Shown here: positions 1-9,520 of the stretch, in pieces
Layout of the letters: every line of letters starts with the position of its first letter
How positions within the stretch are numbered: the first letter of the stretch is position 1
Source of the DNA: G965227875 sp965227875
GTDB taxonomy: Bacteria; Pseudomonadota; Alphaproteobacteria; Rhizobiales; JAJFHC01
Assembly (NCBI GenBank): GCA_965227875.1
Contig: OZ245783.1
Span: 2,170,001 to 2,234,000 of the forward strand
DNA: 64,000 bases
Reading direction: 5' to 3'
Program-made: the position numbers and the translations under genes
The notes under the pieces: model-generated
What the model saw: only the letters and a program-made list of their open reading frames with translations
What the model was told of the DNA's origin: nothing
Database searches by the model: none

Positions 1-450
1 GGCGACGATCCCCTGAAGTCCCGGACGCCGATCCGGGACCCAACAGCAGCACCGCTACCTCCCCCGCCCGCCGCTGGACCCCGGGTCGAGCCCGGGGCTG
101 CGTACTCTTGCTTTGCGACCGAGGCACTTGAGCGGACGTCGGGCCCGGGAGTTCATGCATATCCGTTCCCTGGCCGCGCGGCAGCGCGAGCCGGGGCCTT
201 TCCGGATCGCAGCCTGGCGTTTGGAACGGTCCCGGATGATCCTGTCGGATCTCCGGGACACGTGGAGGCGACAATCCCCCCGAAGTCCCGGACGCCGATC
301 CGGGACCCAGCAGCCGTACTGCGACCTCCGTGGTCACCGCTGGACCCCGGATCAGGCCCGGGGCTTCGCGTTTTGCTTTGCGCCCGGATGCAACCTGCGC
401 AATTGCGGGAGACGGGTTTTGCCCTCCGTCCGATCGTGTATGCTTGCACC
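1..450. repeat. Intergenic palindromic repeat mosaic
   Basis: No convincing gene lies here. The stretch contains elements that recur at 10355-11405. A hairpin with arms GTCCCGGA/TCCGGGAC occurs near 17-38 and again near 278-299. A longer-loop version with the same arms starts near 230. Elements with a CCCCGGGT...CCCGGGG core lie near 80-98 and 343-362. A diverged ~150-bp copy of the unit described at 10398 spans about 165-315. Open frames across this region translate to Arg/Pro/Gly-rich nonsense and differ between copies, so I treat them as non-coding. Confidence 0.75.
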
Positions 451-828
451 ATGAGCGACACGATTGCCCAGACGGAGGTCCTTGCCGCGAACGAGGCGTT
501 CTACGCCGCCTTTCGCGCCGGTGACTACGAGACCATGAACAGCCTGTGGTCTCCGCGTGTCGACGTGGCGGTCTTCCATCCGGGCTGGCCAGGCATCGTC
601 GGGCGGGAGGACGTCATGGATTCTTGGCATCGCATCATGCATCTGGGCGCGCCGCCGGATGTGTTTCCGCGCCGCCAGAAGGTCATCCTCAACGGCTCAA
701 CGGCGATCGTGTTCTGCATCGAGGACATGCTGGCGGCCCGGACGGTCGCCTCCAATGTGTTCGTGCGCGAGGACGGCGCCTGGCGGATGACCCACCACCA
801 GGCCGCCGCGCTGCCCGACTCCGCCTGA
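451..828 (+). CDS. NTF2/SnoaL-like domain protein
   Basis: A 125-residue protein that looks like a single cone-shaped NTF2/SnoaL-type alpha+beta domain. It has the N-terminal helix pattern (AANEAFYAAFRAGDYETMNSLWS), the 'HPGWPGIVGREDVMDSW' turn and a C-terminal strand pair (VFVREDGAWRMTHHQAA). Families of this fold are small ligand-binding proteins or isomerases acting in the cytoplasm, and the substrate cannot be read from sequence. An in-frame extension to 262 exists, but its translation comes from the repeat mosaic, so the ATG at 451 is preferred. No clear Shine-Dalgarno is visible. It converges on the minus-strand gene at 922, with a strong hairpin between them. Confidence 0.8.
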   Translation: MSDTIAQTEVLAANEAFYAAFRAGDYETMNSLWSPRVDVAVFHPGWPGIVGREDVMDSWHRIMHLGAPPDVFPRRQKVILNGSTAIVFCIEDMLAARTVASNVFVREDGAWRMTHHQAAALPDSA

Positions 829-873
829 TACGGGGCGGCCCCTCTCTGTTCATGCCGGTTCGAGACGCAAGAG

Positions 874-900
874 CCCCGCGCGGTGAGCGGCCGCGCGGGG
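874..900. terminator. Hairpin between convergent genes
   Basis: A perfect 10-bp stem, CCCCGCGCGG / CCGCGCGGGG, with a 7-base loop. It sits between the stop codons of the plus gene ending at 828 and the minus gene ending at 922. It lacks a T-tract on either side, so termination is inferred from position and stem strength. Confidence 0.5.
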
Positions 901-921
901 GAAGTTGCAGGGGCGGGGAGC

Positions 922-3003
922 CTACTCGGCCATCATCCCGTGGCCGCGATGGCCCCGGTGCCGCCTGTGGTGGCGACGGTGCCGGTCTGCCTCCAGGGCG
1001 ATGGCCGCGCCGGTCATGAGCAGGTTCAGGAACTGGGCCCCTGCCGGGTTGCGTTCTTCGGGGACATGGGCGGTTTCCGGAGCCGGGGCGCGGTGGGCCG
1101 GACGCCGCACTTTGATCGTGCCGCAGGCGTTCAGGCCGTCCGCACGGGCCGGAAGGTTCGGCATGAGCTGCGTCAGCAGGTCCCGCAGGCTGCCCTGGCC
1201 GGGGAGGAGGCCGGCATCGTTGCGTGCGGCGGCAAGGGCGCGTCGCGTCGCCGGACCGACGACCCCGTCGACCGGACCGGGGCGGTACCCGGCCTGCGTC
1301 AGCGCGAACTGGACCAGGTGCGGTGTTGCCGTCGCCATCGAGGCGAGCGACCAGCAGGCCTGTCCGCGCGACCGCGATCCGCGGCGCGGGCCGCCCGGAA
1401 TGCGCACCGAAACGGTTTCGCCCGGCTGCAGCGTGTTTACCGCGAGGCTGCACACGACGCCCGCGCCCGCACCGCGGCAGACCGCGTCGTTCGCGTCGTG
1501 CCGGACGGACGTCCAGCGCATGCCGTCGAAGGCACCCTGCAGGACGAGCGTCCGCGTCAGCGCCGCCGTGCCGCGGTTGGTGAGCCTGACGGTCATGGGG
1601 CAGGCGCGCCCGGTGCGGCAGTGCGCGGGGTGGGCAAAGGACAGCGATACGGCCTGGCCGGGATCGGTCCGCGGGGTATCTTCGTTTTCGTCATCGCCGC
1701 GGGCCACGCCGGTCGCGTCGTTCGCCGGGCCGCCGTCGAGCATGGAATGGCTGTCGCCGGAGCCGCAGGGCTTGTGGTCCAGTTCGAGGATCTTGCGGAA
1801 CGTCCGCTCGGCCTTGCGTTCGGCATCGCGCCGGGTCCCGTATTCGGTCGCCGCTGCATCGACATCGGCCTGCGTCACGCCGGGTTTGCCGTCCGACAGG
1901 GCGGTTTCCAGGCGGGCCTTGTGCTTGCGCGCCTCGATCCTGTTGTAGATCGCGTTCGCCCGTGCGTTGGCGGCGGCTTCGATCAGCTTCTCGAGATCCC
2001 TGGAGCACAGCTTGCCGGTCGGAATGGCCGGCACCTTGACCGGCAGGTAACCCGGAGCGGGCACGCCGTGGGCCGGTGTTTTCGGTGTCTTCGGCGTCTT
2101 GGTCACCGGCGTGGGCGGTGTGGAGACCGCGGGCGTCGGCTTGCCGGGAACCTGCGTCCAGCTGCTCGCCGGGCCGGTCGTGTAGGTCTGGCCGCAGCAA
2201 TTGGCGGACACGGCAAGCTTGCGGACCGATCCAACCCTGAAGCGAACCATCGTCTTGTTCTTCAGCCCGGCATAGACCTCGGGCGTGATCGACCCGCCCC
2301 CGGTCACGGTCCACTTGGCCAGCTTCACTTCCGCGCGCTCGCCCAGAAAGCACTTCACCCGGTTGCATCTGCAGTCGCCGGCGATGAGAAACCGGTACTC
2401 GCTGGTCTTCTTGATCCAGACCACGCGGATCTGGACGTTGCAGGGTCCGATCGTGCGGGCATTGGTATAGTCCTCGGGATCGCTCTTGCGGATCTGGTCG
2501 TAGGCCCAGGCTTCCGCCTTCTTGGCCGTTTCGCCTGCCGCGTATTTGAGGAGCCCGCCGGGAACGTTGATCGCGGCCGACAGGGAGTCGATGCCGACGG
2601 CGCCGCCACCGCGCAGGATGCGCGACCGGGCGGCATCGCTGGCGATGGTGCTGGCCTTGTTGACCGCCGCCATGCCGCAGCGCCCGTGTCTGCGTCCGGG
2701 CTTGATGATCGTGCCCGTTTCCGCGGACAGCCTGGCGTTGATCCGCTGCAGGATCTTGCCCATTTCCTCGCTCACCTGGCGGCCGACGATGAGGTCGGAG
2801 GGGGCGTTGAGCACCGAATCGATGATCCTCGGCGTGCGGCCGATCTGCTTCTTGACCCAGGTGTTGGCGTGTTCGGAGGGGGTCCGGGGTGCCGCGCGGG
2901 CGCCGTCGGACCCGGCTGATATAGCGAATACGCAGGCGAGCGCGAGACCGGCTGCTGCGAAACTTGCGAAACGTGTTTTGCGGTTTTCCCTGTGCCCTGC
3001 CAT
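922..3003 (-). CDS. Secreted protein with peptidoglycan-binding-like module
   Basis: A 693-residue protein with an N-terminal signal peptide (basic start, hydrophobic core FAAAGLALACVFAISA, then ARA-AP). A cysteine-bearing middle (about residues 185-275, including CRCNR and NCCGQ) precedes a Thr/Pro/Lys linker (VTKTPKTPKTP). Next come a charged helical region, an Ig-like region with 'SLSFAHPAHCRTGRACPMTVRL', and near residues 575-620 a peptidoglycan-binding-1-like module (FALTQAGYRPGPVDGVVGPATRRAL). The C-terminus is His/Arg-rich. It is probably periplasmic or envelope-associated; its enzymatic role is unknown. A GGAGGGAAAA ribosome-binding site precedes the ATG. A long plus-strand frame (883-2919) lies opposite but has no signal peptide or recognisable domain, so the minus strand is taken as coding. 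Confidence 0.8.
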   Translation of the reverse strand: MAGHRENRKTRFASFAAAGLALACVFAISAGSDGARAAPRTPSEHANTWVKKQIGRTPRIIDSVLNAPSDLIVGRQVSEEMGKILQRINARLSAETGTIIKPGRRHGRCGMAAVNKASTIASDAARSRILRGGGAVGIDSLSAAINVPGGLLKYAAGETAKKAEAWAYDQIRKSDPEDYTNARTIGPCNVQIRVVWIKKTSEYRFLIAGDCRCNRVKCFLGERAEVKLAKWTVTGGGSITPEVYAGLKNKTMVRFRVGSVRKLAVSANCCGQTYTTGPASSWTQVPGKPTPAVSTPPTPVTKTPKTPKTPAHGVPAPGYLPVKVPAIPTGKLCSRDLEKLIEAAANARANAIYNRIEARKHKARLETALSDGKPGVTQADVDAAATEYGTRRDAERKAERTFRKILELDHKPCGSGDSHSMLDGGPANDATGVARGDDENEDTPRTDPGQAVSLSFAHPAHCRTGRACPMTVRLTNRGTAALTRTLVLQGAFDGMRWTSVRHDANDAVCRGAGAGVVCSLAVNTLQPGETVSVRIPGGPRRGSRSRGQACWSLASMATATPHLVQFALTQAGYRPGPVDGVVGPATRRALAAARNDAGLLPGQGSLRDLLTQLMPNLPARADGLNACGTIKVRRPAHRAPAPETAHVPEERNPAGAQFLNLLMTGAAIALEADRHRRHHRRHRGHRGHGMMAE

Positions 3004-3167
3004 TTTTCCCTCCGTCGGATAAGGGACCGGCGGCCTGTGCGCCGTTCCTGATCCGTTAGTCGCTTCGGCCGCGAATTCGGTTCAAATCCGGCAACCGTGG
3101 ACCGGGAGGGGACGCAAGGTGATGATCGTCTCCGGCGTGCCCGCCCGGCAAGCCGGCGAAAGCCCGC

Positions 3168-3818
3168 TCAGTCGTCCTGCGCCGGGGTCTCCACCTTGTT
3201 GGCCAGAATGGCGGCCTGGGTGCGGTTGTTGACCTCGAGTTTCTGCAGGATGGCCGTCACGTGGGCCTTGGCGGTGGCTTCGGTGATCGACAGGAGCTGG
3301 CCGATCTCGCGGTTCGACCGGCCCTCTCCGATCATCTTGAGGACCCTGACCTGCTGCGGCGTTAGCCGTGCGAGCCGCTCCATCTGCTGCTTTTCCGCCT
3401 CGTCGCGGCGCGGGGAGGGATCGAAGCCCTCCGGCGTCCAGACGCCGCCATCCAGCACGGTCGCGGCGGCCTCGCGGATGTGTTCGACGGCGCTAGACTT
3501 GGGGATGAACCCCGAGGCGCCAAGCTCGAGCGCGGTGCGGATGACGTTGGTGTCGTCGAACGCGGACACCACCATCACCGGTACGTCCGGATGGTTCGCA
3601 CGCAGGTCCGCCAGTCCGGAAAACCCCTTGACGCCGGGAAACTTGAGGTCCAGCAGCACGAGATCGTAGTCCGTGCTTTCGGCGAGCAGCCCGGTCAGCT
3701 CCTCGTAGGTCGCGGCTTCGTCCACCAGGAGCCCGTCAAAGGCGCTGGCGAGCGTGTGCCGGAAGGCGTCGCGAATGAGGGGATGGTCGTCCGCGACGAT
3801 GAATTTCAGTTCGGACAT
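3168..3818 (-). CDS. LuxR/NarL-family response regulator
   Basis: A 216-residue two-domain response regulator. The N-terminal receiver domain has the acidic pair (FIVADDHPLIRDAF), the predicted phosphorylated Asp at about residue 57 (LVLLDLKFPG), a T/S-type position (MVVSAFDD) and the conserved Lys (FIPKSS). The C-terminal GerE-type helix-turn-helix (LTPQQVRVLKMIGEGRSNREI...TEATAKAHVTAIL) binds DNA. An upstream in-frame start at 3932 is possible, but the ATG at 3818 matches the receiver-domain start. No histidine kinase is present in the window. The gene is divergent from the ABC importer at 4082, which it plausibly controls (inference from context). Confidence 0.93.
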   Translation of the reverse strand: MSELKFIVADDHPLIRDAFRHTLASAFDGLLVDEAATYEELTGLLAESTDYDLVLLDLKFPGVKGFSGLADLRANHPDVPVMVVSAFDDTNVIRTALELGASGFIPKSSAVEHIREAAATVLDGGVWTPEGFDPSPRRDEAEKQQMERLARLTPQQVRVLKMIGEGRSNREIGQLLSITEATAKAHVTAILQKLEVNNRTQAAILANKVETPAQDD

Positions 3819-3885
3819 GTGCGGGTGCACTCCCTGGGCCGGCGTCGGTCGCAGCCGTGATCGGCGGAATTTTATCATCCGTAAG

Positions 3886-3956
3886 TTGTACGCCTTAAGA
3901 TTTAGATACAAGGTCTTAGCCCGAACGTCCAACTATTATCGTACAAAGTCTCTCGC
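3886..3956. promoter_or_regulatory. Candidate operator pair TTGTAC / GTACAA
   Basis: In the AT-richer 263-bp gap between the response regulator and the ABC binding-protein gene, TTGTAC (3886-3891) and its inverse GTACAA (3951-3956) flank a third TACAA (3907-3911). Inverted hexamers in a divergent promoter beside a DNA-binding regulator make a reasonable operator candidate, but there is no direct evidence of binding. Confidence 0.3.
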
Positions 3957-4081
3957 TAGGGTCACGCTACCTAATGCCTGGTCGCCCTGGCGGGTATCAC
4001 AGTGTGTGTGTTGCGATGTCCGAGGAGGCCGATGCGGTTCGCAGAAGGTGATCTACCGAAAACGAAGATTGAGGGAGTGAA

Positions 4082-5434
4082 ATGAGCTCAAGGAAAGAAA
4101 TTAGCCGCAGGTCCATACTCAAGACCGGCGCTGCCGGTGCGGCCCTGATGGCAACGCCGTATTTCTTCACGCGTGGCGCGCTTGCCGCGGGTGAAAACTA
4201 CCGCAACGCGCCCAAGGGCGGCGAAGTCATTCTCGGCTTCAACGTACCGCAGACCGGCGCCTATGCCGACGAGGGCGCCGACGAACTGCGCGCCTACCAG
4301 CTTGCCGTCAAGCACCTGAACGGTGAAGGCGACGGCGGCATGCTGAACACGTTCTCGTCCAAGGCCCTGGAAGGCAAGGGCGTGAACGGCAAGAAGGTCA
4401 CCTTCGTGACCGGCGACACGCAGACCAAGTCGGACGCTGCGCGCGCATCGGCCAAGCGCATGATCGAGAACGACGGCGCCATCATGATCACCGGCGGGTC
4501 TTCGTCGGGCGTGGCGATCGCCGTGCAGAGCCTCTGCCAGGAAGCCGGTGTCATCTTCATGGCCGGCCTGACCCACTCCAACGACACCACCGGCAAGGAC
4601 CGGCGGGCTAACGGTTTCCGTCACTTCTTCAACACCGAAATGACCGGCGCCGCGCTGGCTCCGGTGCTGCAGAACGCGTTCGGTTCCGACCGCACCGCCT
4701 ATCACCTCACCGCCGACTATACCTGGGGCTGGTCGCAGGAAGGTTCGATCAAGAAGTATACCGAACAGCTTGGCTGGAAGACGGCGTCCGCCGTCCGCAC
4801 CCCGCTCGGCGCCGGCGACTTCTCGCAGTACATCACGCCGGTTCTCAACTCCGGTGCCGACGTGCTGGTCCTGAACCACTACGGCAAGGACATGGTCAAC
4901 TCCCTGACCCAGGCGGTCCAGTTCGGTCTGCGCGACAAGCAGGTCAACGGCAAGGACTTCGCCATCGTCGTTCCGCTCTACTCGCGTCTGATGGCGCAGG
5001 GTGCGGGCAAGAACGTCCAGGGCATCTTCGGGTCCACGAACTGGCACTGGTCGCTGCAGGACGAAGGCTCCAAGGCTTTCGTCAAGTCGTTCGGCACCGA
5101 ATACGGCTTCCCGCCGTCGCAGGCTGCTCACACGACGTACTGCCAGGCCATTCTCTATGCTGATGCCTGCCAGCGTGCCGGCACCTTCCGCCCGAGCGCG
5201 GTCGGCAAGCAGCTCGAGGGCTTCAAGTTCGACGGTCTCGGCAACGGCCCGACCGAATACCGTGCTGGCGACCACCAGTGCTTCAAGGACGTCCTGGTCG
5301 TGAAGGGTAAGGAAAACCCGTCCTCCAAGTTCGACGTTCTCGAGGTCGTGGAAGTCACGCCGCGTGCGAAGGTCGAGTACCCGGTCGACATGCTCGGTGG
5401 CGAGCTCGGCCCGTACAACGACGGCGAAGCCTGA
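4082..5434 (+). CDS. ABC importer periplasmic binding protein, Tat-exported
   Basis: A 450-residue type I periplasmic binding protein of the Peripla_BP_6 (LivK/amide/urea) family and the solute receptor for the transporter encoded downstream. The N-terminus is a twin-arginine signal (SRRSILKTGAAGAALMATPYFF...ALAA). The mature start 'VILGFNVPQTGAYADEGADE' is the typical first strand plus ligand loop. 'IMITGGSSSGVAIAV', 'FMAGLTHSNDTT' and 'HLTADYTWGWSQEGS' are typical of the fold. The family binds branched-chain amino acids, amides, urea or aromatic acids, and the ligand cannot be decided here. A GAGGGAGTGAA site precedes the ATG. Tat export implies folding before translocation. Confidence 0.93.
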   Translation: MSSRKEISRRSILKTGAAGAALMATPYFFTRGALAAGENYRNAPKGGEVILGFNVPQTGAYADEGADELRAYQLAVKHLNGEGDGGMLNTFSSKALEGKGVNGKKVTFVTGDTQTKSDAARASAKRMIENDGAIMITGGSSSGVAIAVQSLCQEAGVIFMAGLTHSNDTTGKDRRANGFRHFFNTEMTGAALAPVLQNAFGSDRTAYHLTADYTWGWSQEGSIKKYTEQLGWKTASAVRTPLGAGDFSQYITPVLNSGADVLVLNHYGKDMVNSLTQAVQFGLRDKQVNGKDFAIVVPLYSRLMAQGAGKNVQGIFGSTNWHWSLQDEGSKAFVKSFGTEYGFPPSQAAHTTYCQAILYADACQRAGTFRPSAVGKQLEGFKFDGLGNGPTEYRAGDHQCFKDVLVVKGKENPSSKFDVLEVVEVTPRAKVEYPVDMLGGELGPYNDGEA

Positions 5435-5458
5435 TATAGTCGTAGCCGCAACATTACC

Positions 5459-5484
5459 GACCGGTCGCCTTCGGGCGGCCGGTC
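5459..5484 (+). terminator. Strong hairpin between binding protein and permease genes
   Basis: An 11-bp stem (GACCGGTCGCC / GGCGGCCGGTC, one G-T pair) is closed by a TTCG tetraloop. It starts 25 bases after the binding-protein stop codon and has no T-tract. Its position suggests an mRNA-stabilising or partial-termination element. Such an element would let the binding protein be made in excess over the membrane subunits. Confidence 0.55.
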
Positions 5485-5576
5485 ATCCATCCGGTACAGG
5501 TCGATAGCGGTGCCGGAGGAGGGGGCGTAGGGCGAGGGGATGACCGCCTTACGGACAAAAGCGCTGGGTAGCCATC

Positions 5577-6605
5577 ATGGATGCAATTTTTCTTCAGATC
5601 CTCAACGGGCTCGACAAGGGGGGCGCCTACGCATTGATTGCGCTGGGTCTCACCCTCGTTTTCGGCACGCTGGGCGTCGTCAACTTCGCGCATGGCGCGT
5701 TGTTCATGCTGGGCGCGTTCTGCGCCGTGTCGCTGCAGCGACTGCTGTCGATATCGTACGAACGTGTGAGCGAGACCGAGAAGGACTTTCTCGGCAATCC
5801 GCTGGTCGAACAGGTTCCCTATCTCCAGGATATCGTGGGCCAGAACACCGCCGCCTTTCTGCAGGACTGGTCCGTTCCGATATCCATTCTTGTCGCCATG
5901 GTCGTGATGGGCCTGGTCGGGATCATCATGGAGCGGGGCCTCATCAAGCATTTCTACAAGCGTGAGCACTCCGACCAGATCCTGGTGACGTTCGGGCTTG
6001 CGATCATCCTTCAGGAGATCGTTAAGCATTACTACGGCGCGAATCCGCTGCCCCAGTCCGCACCCGAGATGTTTGCCGGCGCCGCAAATGTCGGCTCCTG
6101 GATCGGGCTCGGCGAGAACGTCGTCTACCCATGGTGGCGCCTGATCTATTTCATGTTTTCCGGTGTCGTCATCTTCGCCGTGTTCGCATTCCTGCAGTTC
6201 ACCACGTTCGGCATGGTCGTGCGCGCCGGCATGCAGGACCGGGAAACGGTCGGCCTGCTCGGCATCAACATTCAGCGGCGGTTCACGATCGTCTTCGGCC
6301 TGGCCGCGATCGTCGCCGGCATGGCGGGCGCCATGTACACCCCGATCCTGCCGCCCGATTACCACATGGGCATGGACTTCCTTGTCCTGTCCTTCGTCGT
6401 CGTGGTGGTCGGCGGAATGGGATCTCTCGGCGGCGCTGTCGCGGCGGGCTTCCTGCTCGGCATCCTGCAGAGTTTCGCATCGATGAACCAGATCAAGAAC
6501 TTCCTGCCCGGGATCGACCAGATCATCATCTATCTCGTGGCCGTGGTCATTCTGCTCACGCTGCCGCGTGGGTTGCTGGGCCGCAAGGGCGTGATGGAGG
6601 AATAA
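5577..6605 (+). CDS. livH: ABC importer inner-membrane permease, LivH family
   Basis: A 342-residue, strongly hydrophobic permease of the BPD_transp_2 / LivH family, one half of the membrane channel. The start 'LNGLDKGGAYALIALGLTLVFGTLGVVNFAHGALFMLGAF' is the family signature. The EAA-like cytoplasmic loop region is 'RAGMQDRETVGLLGINIQRRF'. The periplasmic stretch between the first and second blocks (about residues 60-100) is polar and longer than in E. coli LivH. It pairs with LivM, which begins 4 bases downstream. Confidence 0.95.
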   Translation: MDAIFLQILNGLDKGGAYALIALGLTLVFGTLGVVNFAHGALFMLGAFCAVSLQRLLSISYERVSETEKDFLGNPLVEQVPYLQDIVGQNTAAFLQDWSVPISILVAMVVMGLVGIIMERGLIKHFYKREHSDQILVTFGLAIILQEIVKHYYGANPLPQSAPEMFAGAANVGSWIGLGENVVYPWWRLIYFMFSGVVIFAVFAFLQFTTFGMVVRAGMQDRETVGLLGINIQRRFTIVFGLAAIVAGMAGAMYTPILPPDYHMGMDFLVLSFVVVVVGGMGSLGGAVAAGFLLGILQSFASMNQIKNFLPGIDQIIIYLVAVVILLTLPRGLLGRKGVMEE

Positions 6606-6609
6606 GACC

Positions 6610-7797
6610 GTGTTCAATCAGAGTGCCAGGGACTGGCTCCTCTTCATCGTGTTCTCGGCTGTCATTCTGTGTCTGCCGATACTGCTGATACCCTTCGGAG
6701 CGGATTACCCCGACCTGATGCAGAAGATCGCGATCTTCGGGATCTTCGCTGTCGGCTTCAATATCCTCTTCGGCCTCACGGGATATCTCTCCTTCGGCCA
6801 TGCCGCGTTCATCGGCGTCGGGTCCTATACGGCGGTGTGGAGCTTCAAGCTCCTGACCATGAACGCCCTGCCTGCGATCGTCTTTTCCATGGCGCTTGCC
6901 GGGCTGTTCGCGTTCGCCATCGGTTTCGTGTCCTTGCGCCGGTCGGGCATCTACTTCTCGATCCTGACGCTGGCCTTCGCGCAGATGTGTTACGCGCTGG
7001 CCTATTCGGTTCTCGGTAACTCCGACTTCATCAACGTGACCAACGGGGAGACCGGTCTGCAGACCCGGGCGATCTGCACGGATCCGACGGTCAGTCTCCT
7101 CGACTGTGACGTGCGCGTCATCGACCAGGCGCTGGGGATCGTCGAGACGGCGGTGCCGACACCCAGCCTTTTCGGCCATGCCCTGCAGGGCTACCCCGGT
7201 TTCTACTTCTGTGCGGTACTGCTGGTCATCTGCTTCTTCGTCGCCCAGTGCATCACCAATTCGAATTTCGGCATGATGCTGAAGGCCATCAAGTCGAATC
7301 AGAACCGGCTCAACTACACCGGCGTGCACACCCGGCCCTACCTGATCGCGGCTTTCGTGATCTCCGGCATGTATGCCGGTCTCGCGGGCGCGCTGATGGC
7401 CGTGACCGATCCCATCGCCGGTGCCGAGCGCATGCAGTGGACGGCTTCCGGTGAAGTCGTGCTCATGACGATCCTCGGTGGTGTCGGAACCCTGGTGGGG
7501 CCGGTTCTGGGCGCAGGTCTGATCAAGTACGCCGAACAGAAGGTGTCGTCGTGGAACGAAGGCATTCTCTCGGACTTCTTCTCCTTCCTCCCAGACGGGC
7601 TGCAGCACATTGTCGTCGACGTGACGTCGCTGTTCGTCGGTGAGGGCTGGCACCTCACGCTCGGCCTCATGTTCATGATCATCGTCATCTTCCTGCCCGG
7701 CGGCCTGATGGAAGGCTTCCGCCGGATCGGGAAGCTGTTTGGCGGAAACAAGACCGGCAAGTCGGCAGGGTCTTCTGTCGCGCAACCGGCTGAGTGA
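6610..7797 (+). CDS. livM: ABC importer inner-membrane permease, LivM family
   Basis: A 395-residue second permease subunit. The family signature is 'GFNILFGLTGYLSFGHAAFIGVGSYTA'. The EAA-like loop is 'MLKAIKSNQNRLNYTGVHTRPYLIAAFVISGMYAGLAGAL'. A long insert around residues 140-180 contains two Cys (AICTD, LLDCD) and probably faces the periplasm. The start is GTG, 4 bases after the livH stop, with GGAGGA overlapping the livH end as ribosome-binding site. This points to translational coupling. Confidence 0.95.
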   Translation: MFNQSARDWLLFIVFSAVILCLPILLIPFGADYPDLMQKIAIFGIFAVGFNILFGLTGYLSFGHAAFIGVGSYTAVWSFKLLTMNALPAIVFSMALAGLFAFAIGFVSLRRSGIYFSILTLAFAQMCYALAYSVLGNSDFINVTNGETGLQTRAICTDPTVSLLDCDVRVIDQALGIVETAVPTPSLFGHALQGYPGFYFCAVLLVICFFVAQCITNSNFGMMLKAIKSNQNRLNYTGVHTRPYLIAAFVISGMYAGLAGALMAVTDPIAGAERMQWTASGEVVLMTILGGVGTLVGPVLGAGLIKYAEQKVSSWNEGILSDFFSFLPDGLQHIVVDVTSLFVGEGWHLTLGLMFMIIVIFLPGGLMEGFRRIGKLFGGNKTGKSAGSSVAQPAE

Positions 7798-7807
7798 GGG
7801 AGGCGAT

Positions 7808-8619
7808 ATGTCTGCAGCGGAACAGATCAGCGACGCCGGCGAAACCGGCTTCCGGCCGGGCACGGCGAATACCGTCCTGCACATCAACGACGTGCACAAG
7901 AGCTTCGCCGGCCTGCATGCCCTGAGCGATGTCGACCTCGCCGTCACGGAAGGCGAGACCCACGCCATCATCGGCCCCAACGGGGCGGGCAAGTCGACCC
8001 TTCTCAACGTGTGCGTCGGCAGGCTCAAGCCCGACCGGGGCGCCGTCGTGTTCGACGGCGACGTGCTGACCGGCAAGCAGCCCCACGAGATCAACCAGCT
8101 CGGCGTTGCGCGCGTCTTCCAGACGCCGGAGGTCTTTCCCGACCTGACCGTGATCGAGAATGTCATGGTGCCTGCGCTGTCGAAGCGCGACGGTCATTTC
8201 CGCCTCAATCCCTTCAAGCGTTTCTCCTCCGAGAAGGCGATCCGCGAAGAGGCCGAAAGCGTCCTGGAAAGCGTCGGTCTCAAGGGCCAGATTACCTCCG
8301 TCGCCTCCAGCATGTCGCGTGGCGACAAGCGACGGCTGGAGCTCGCCATGGGCCTCATCCAGCACCCGCGCCTGCTTCTGCTCGACGAGCCGACGGCCGG
8401 CATGGCCCGGCACGACACGAACGCCACCATCGATCTTCTCAAGGAGATCAAGGAAGGCGGCATGACGAAAGTGATCATCGAGCACGACATGCACGTCGTG
8501 TTCTCGCTGGCCGACCGCATCAGCGTGCTGGCCGGCGGACGCATCATCGCCCAGGGCACGCCCGACGAAATCAAGGGCGACCCGCGGGTGATCGAGGCCT
8601 ATCTCGGCGAGGAACAGGT

Positions 8620-8623
<4 letters not shown>
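7808..8623 (+). CDS. livG: ABC importer ATPase, LivG family
   Basis: A 271-residue ATP-hydrolysing subunit. The Walker A motif is GPNGAGKST, the Walker B region is LLLLDEPTAGMA, and the switch His lies in 'IIEHDMHVV'. The ABC signature is an atypical SMSRGDKRRLELA in place of LSGGQ. The ATG at 7808 has a GAGGGAGGC ribosome-binding site 10 bases after the livM stop; a longer frame overlapping livM is not needed. The stop codon overlaps the livF start (ATGA). Confidence 0.95.
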
Positions 8624-9390
<767 letters not shown>

Positions 9391-9418
9391 GAAAACGGAC
9401 AATTTGGGACGGCCCCGG

Positions 9419-9444
9419 CCGGCGGAGACCAGACCCTCCGCCGG
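9419..9444 (+). terminator. Hairpin after livF
   Basis: A 9-bp perfect stem, CCGGCGGAG / CTCCGCCGG, with an 8-base loop, 28 bases after the livF stop. No T-tract follows, so it may terminate only partly and let transcription continue into the gene at 9521. Confidence 0.4.
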
Positions 9445-9520
9445 GACGCAATCGCGCGCGCCCTGCGCACGCGATACGCGATGCCGCGCGCCTCCCCGTA
9501 AACCTGGAAAGGACCCTGTC

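Noticed and set aside
883..2919. A 678-codon plus-strand frame opposite the secreted protein gene
   Set aside because: It lacks a signal peptide, ribosome-binding site and domain pattern. The minus strand has all three.
8011..8619. N-terminal extension of livF into livG
   Set aside because: It is out of frame with livG and has no homology. The ATGA overlap at 8620 gives a normal-length LivF.
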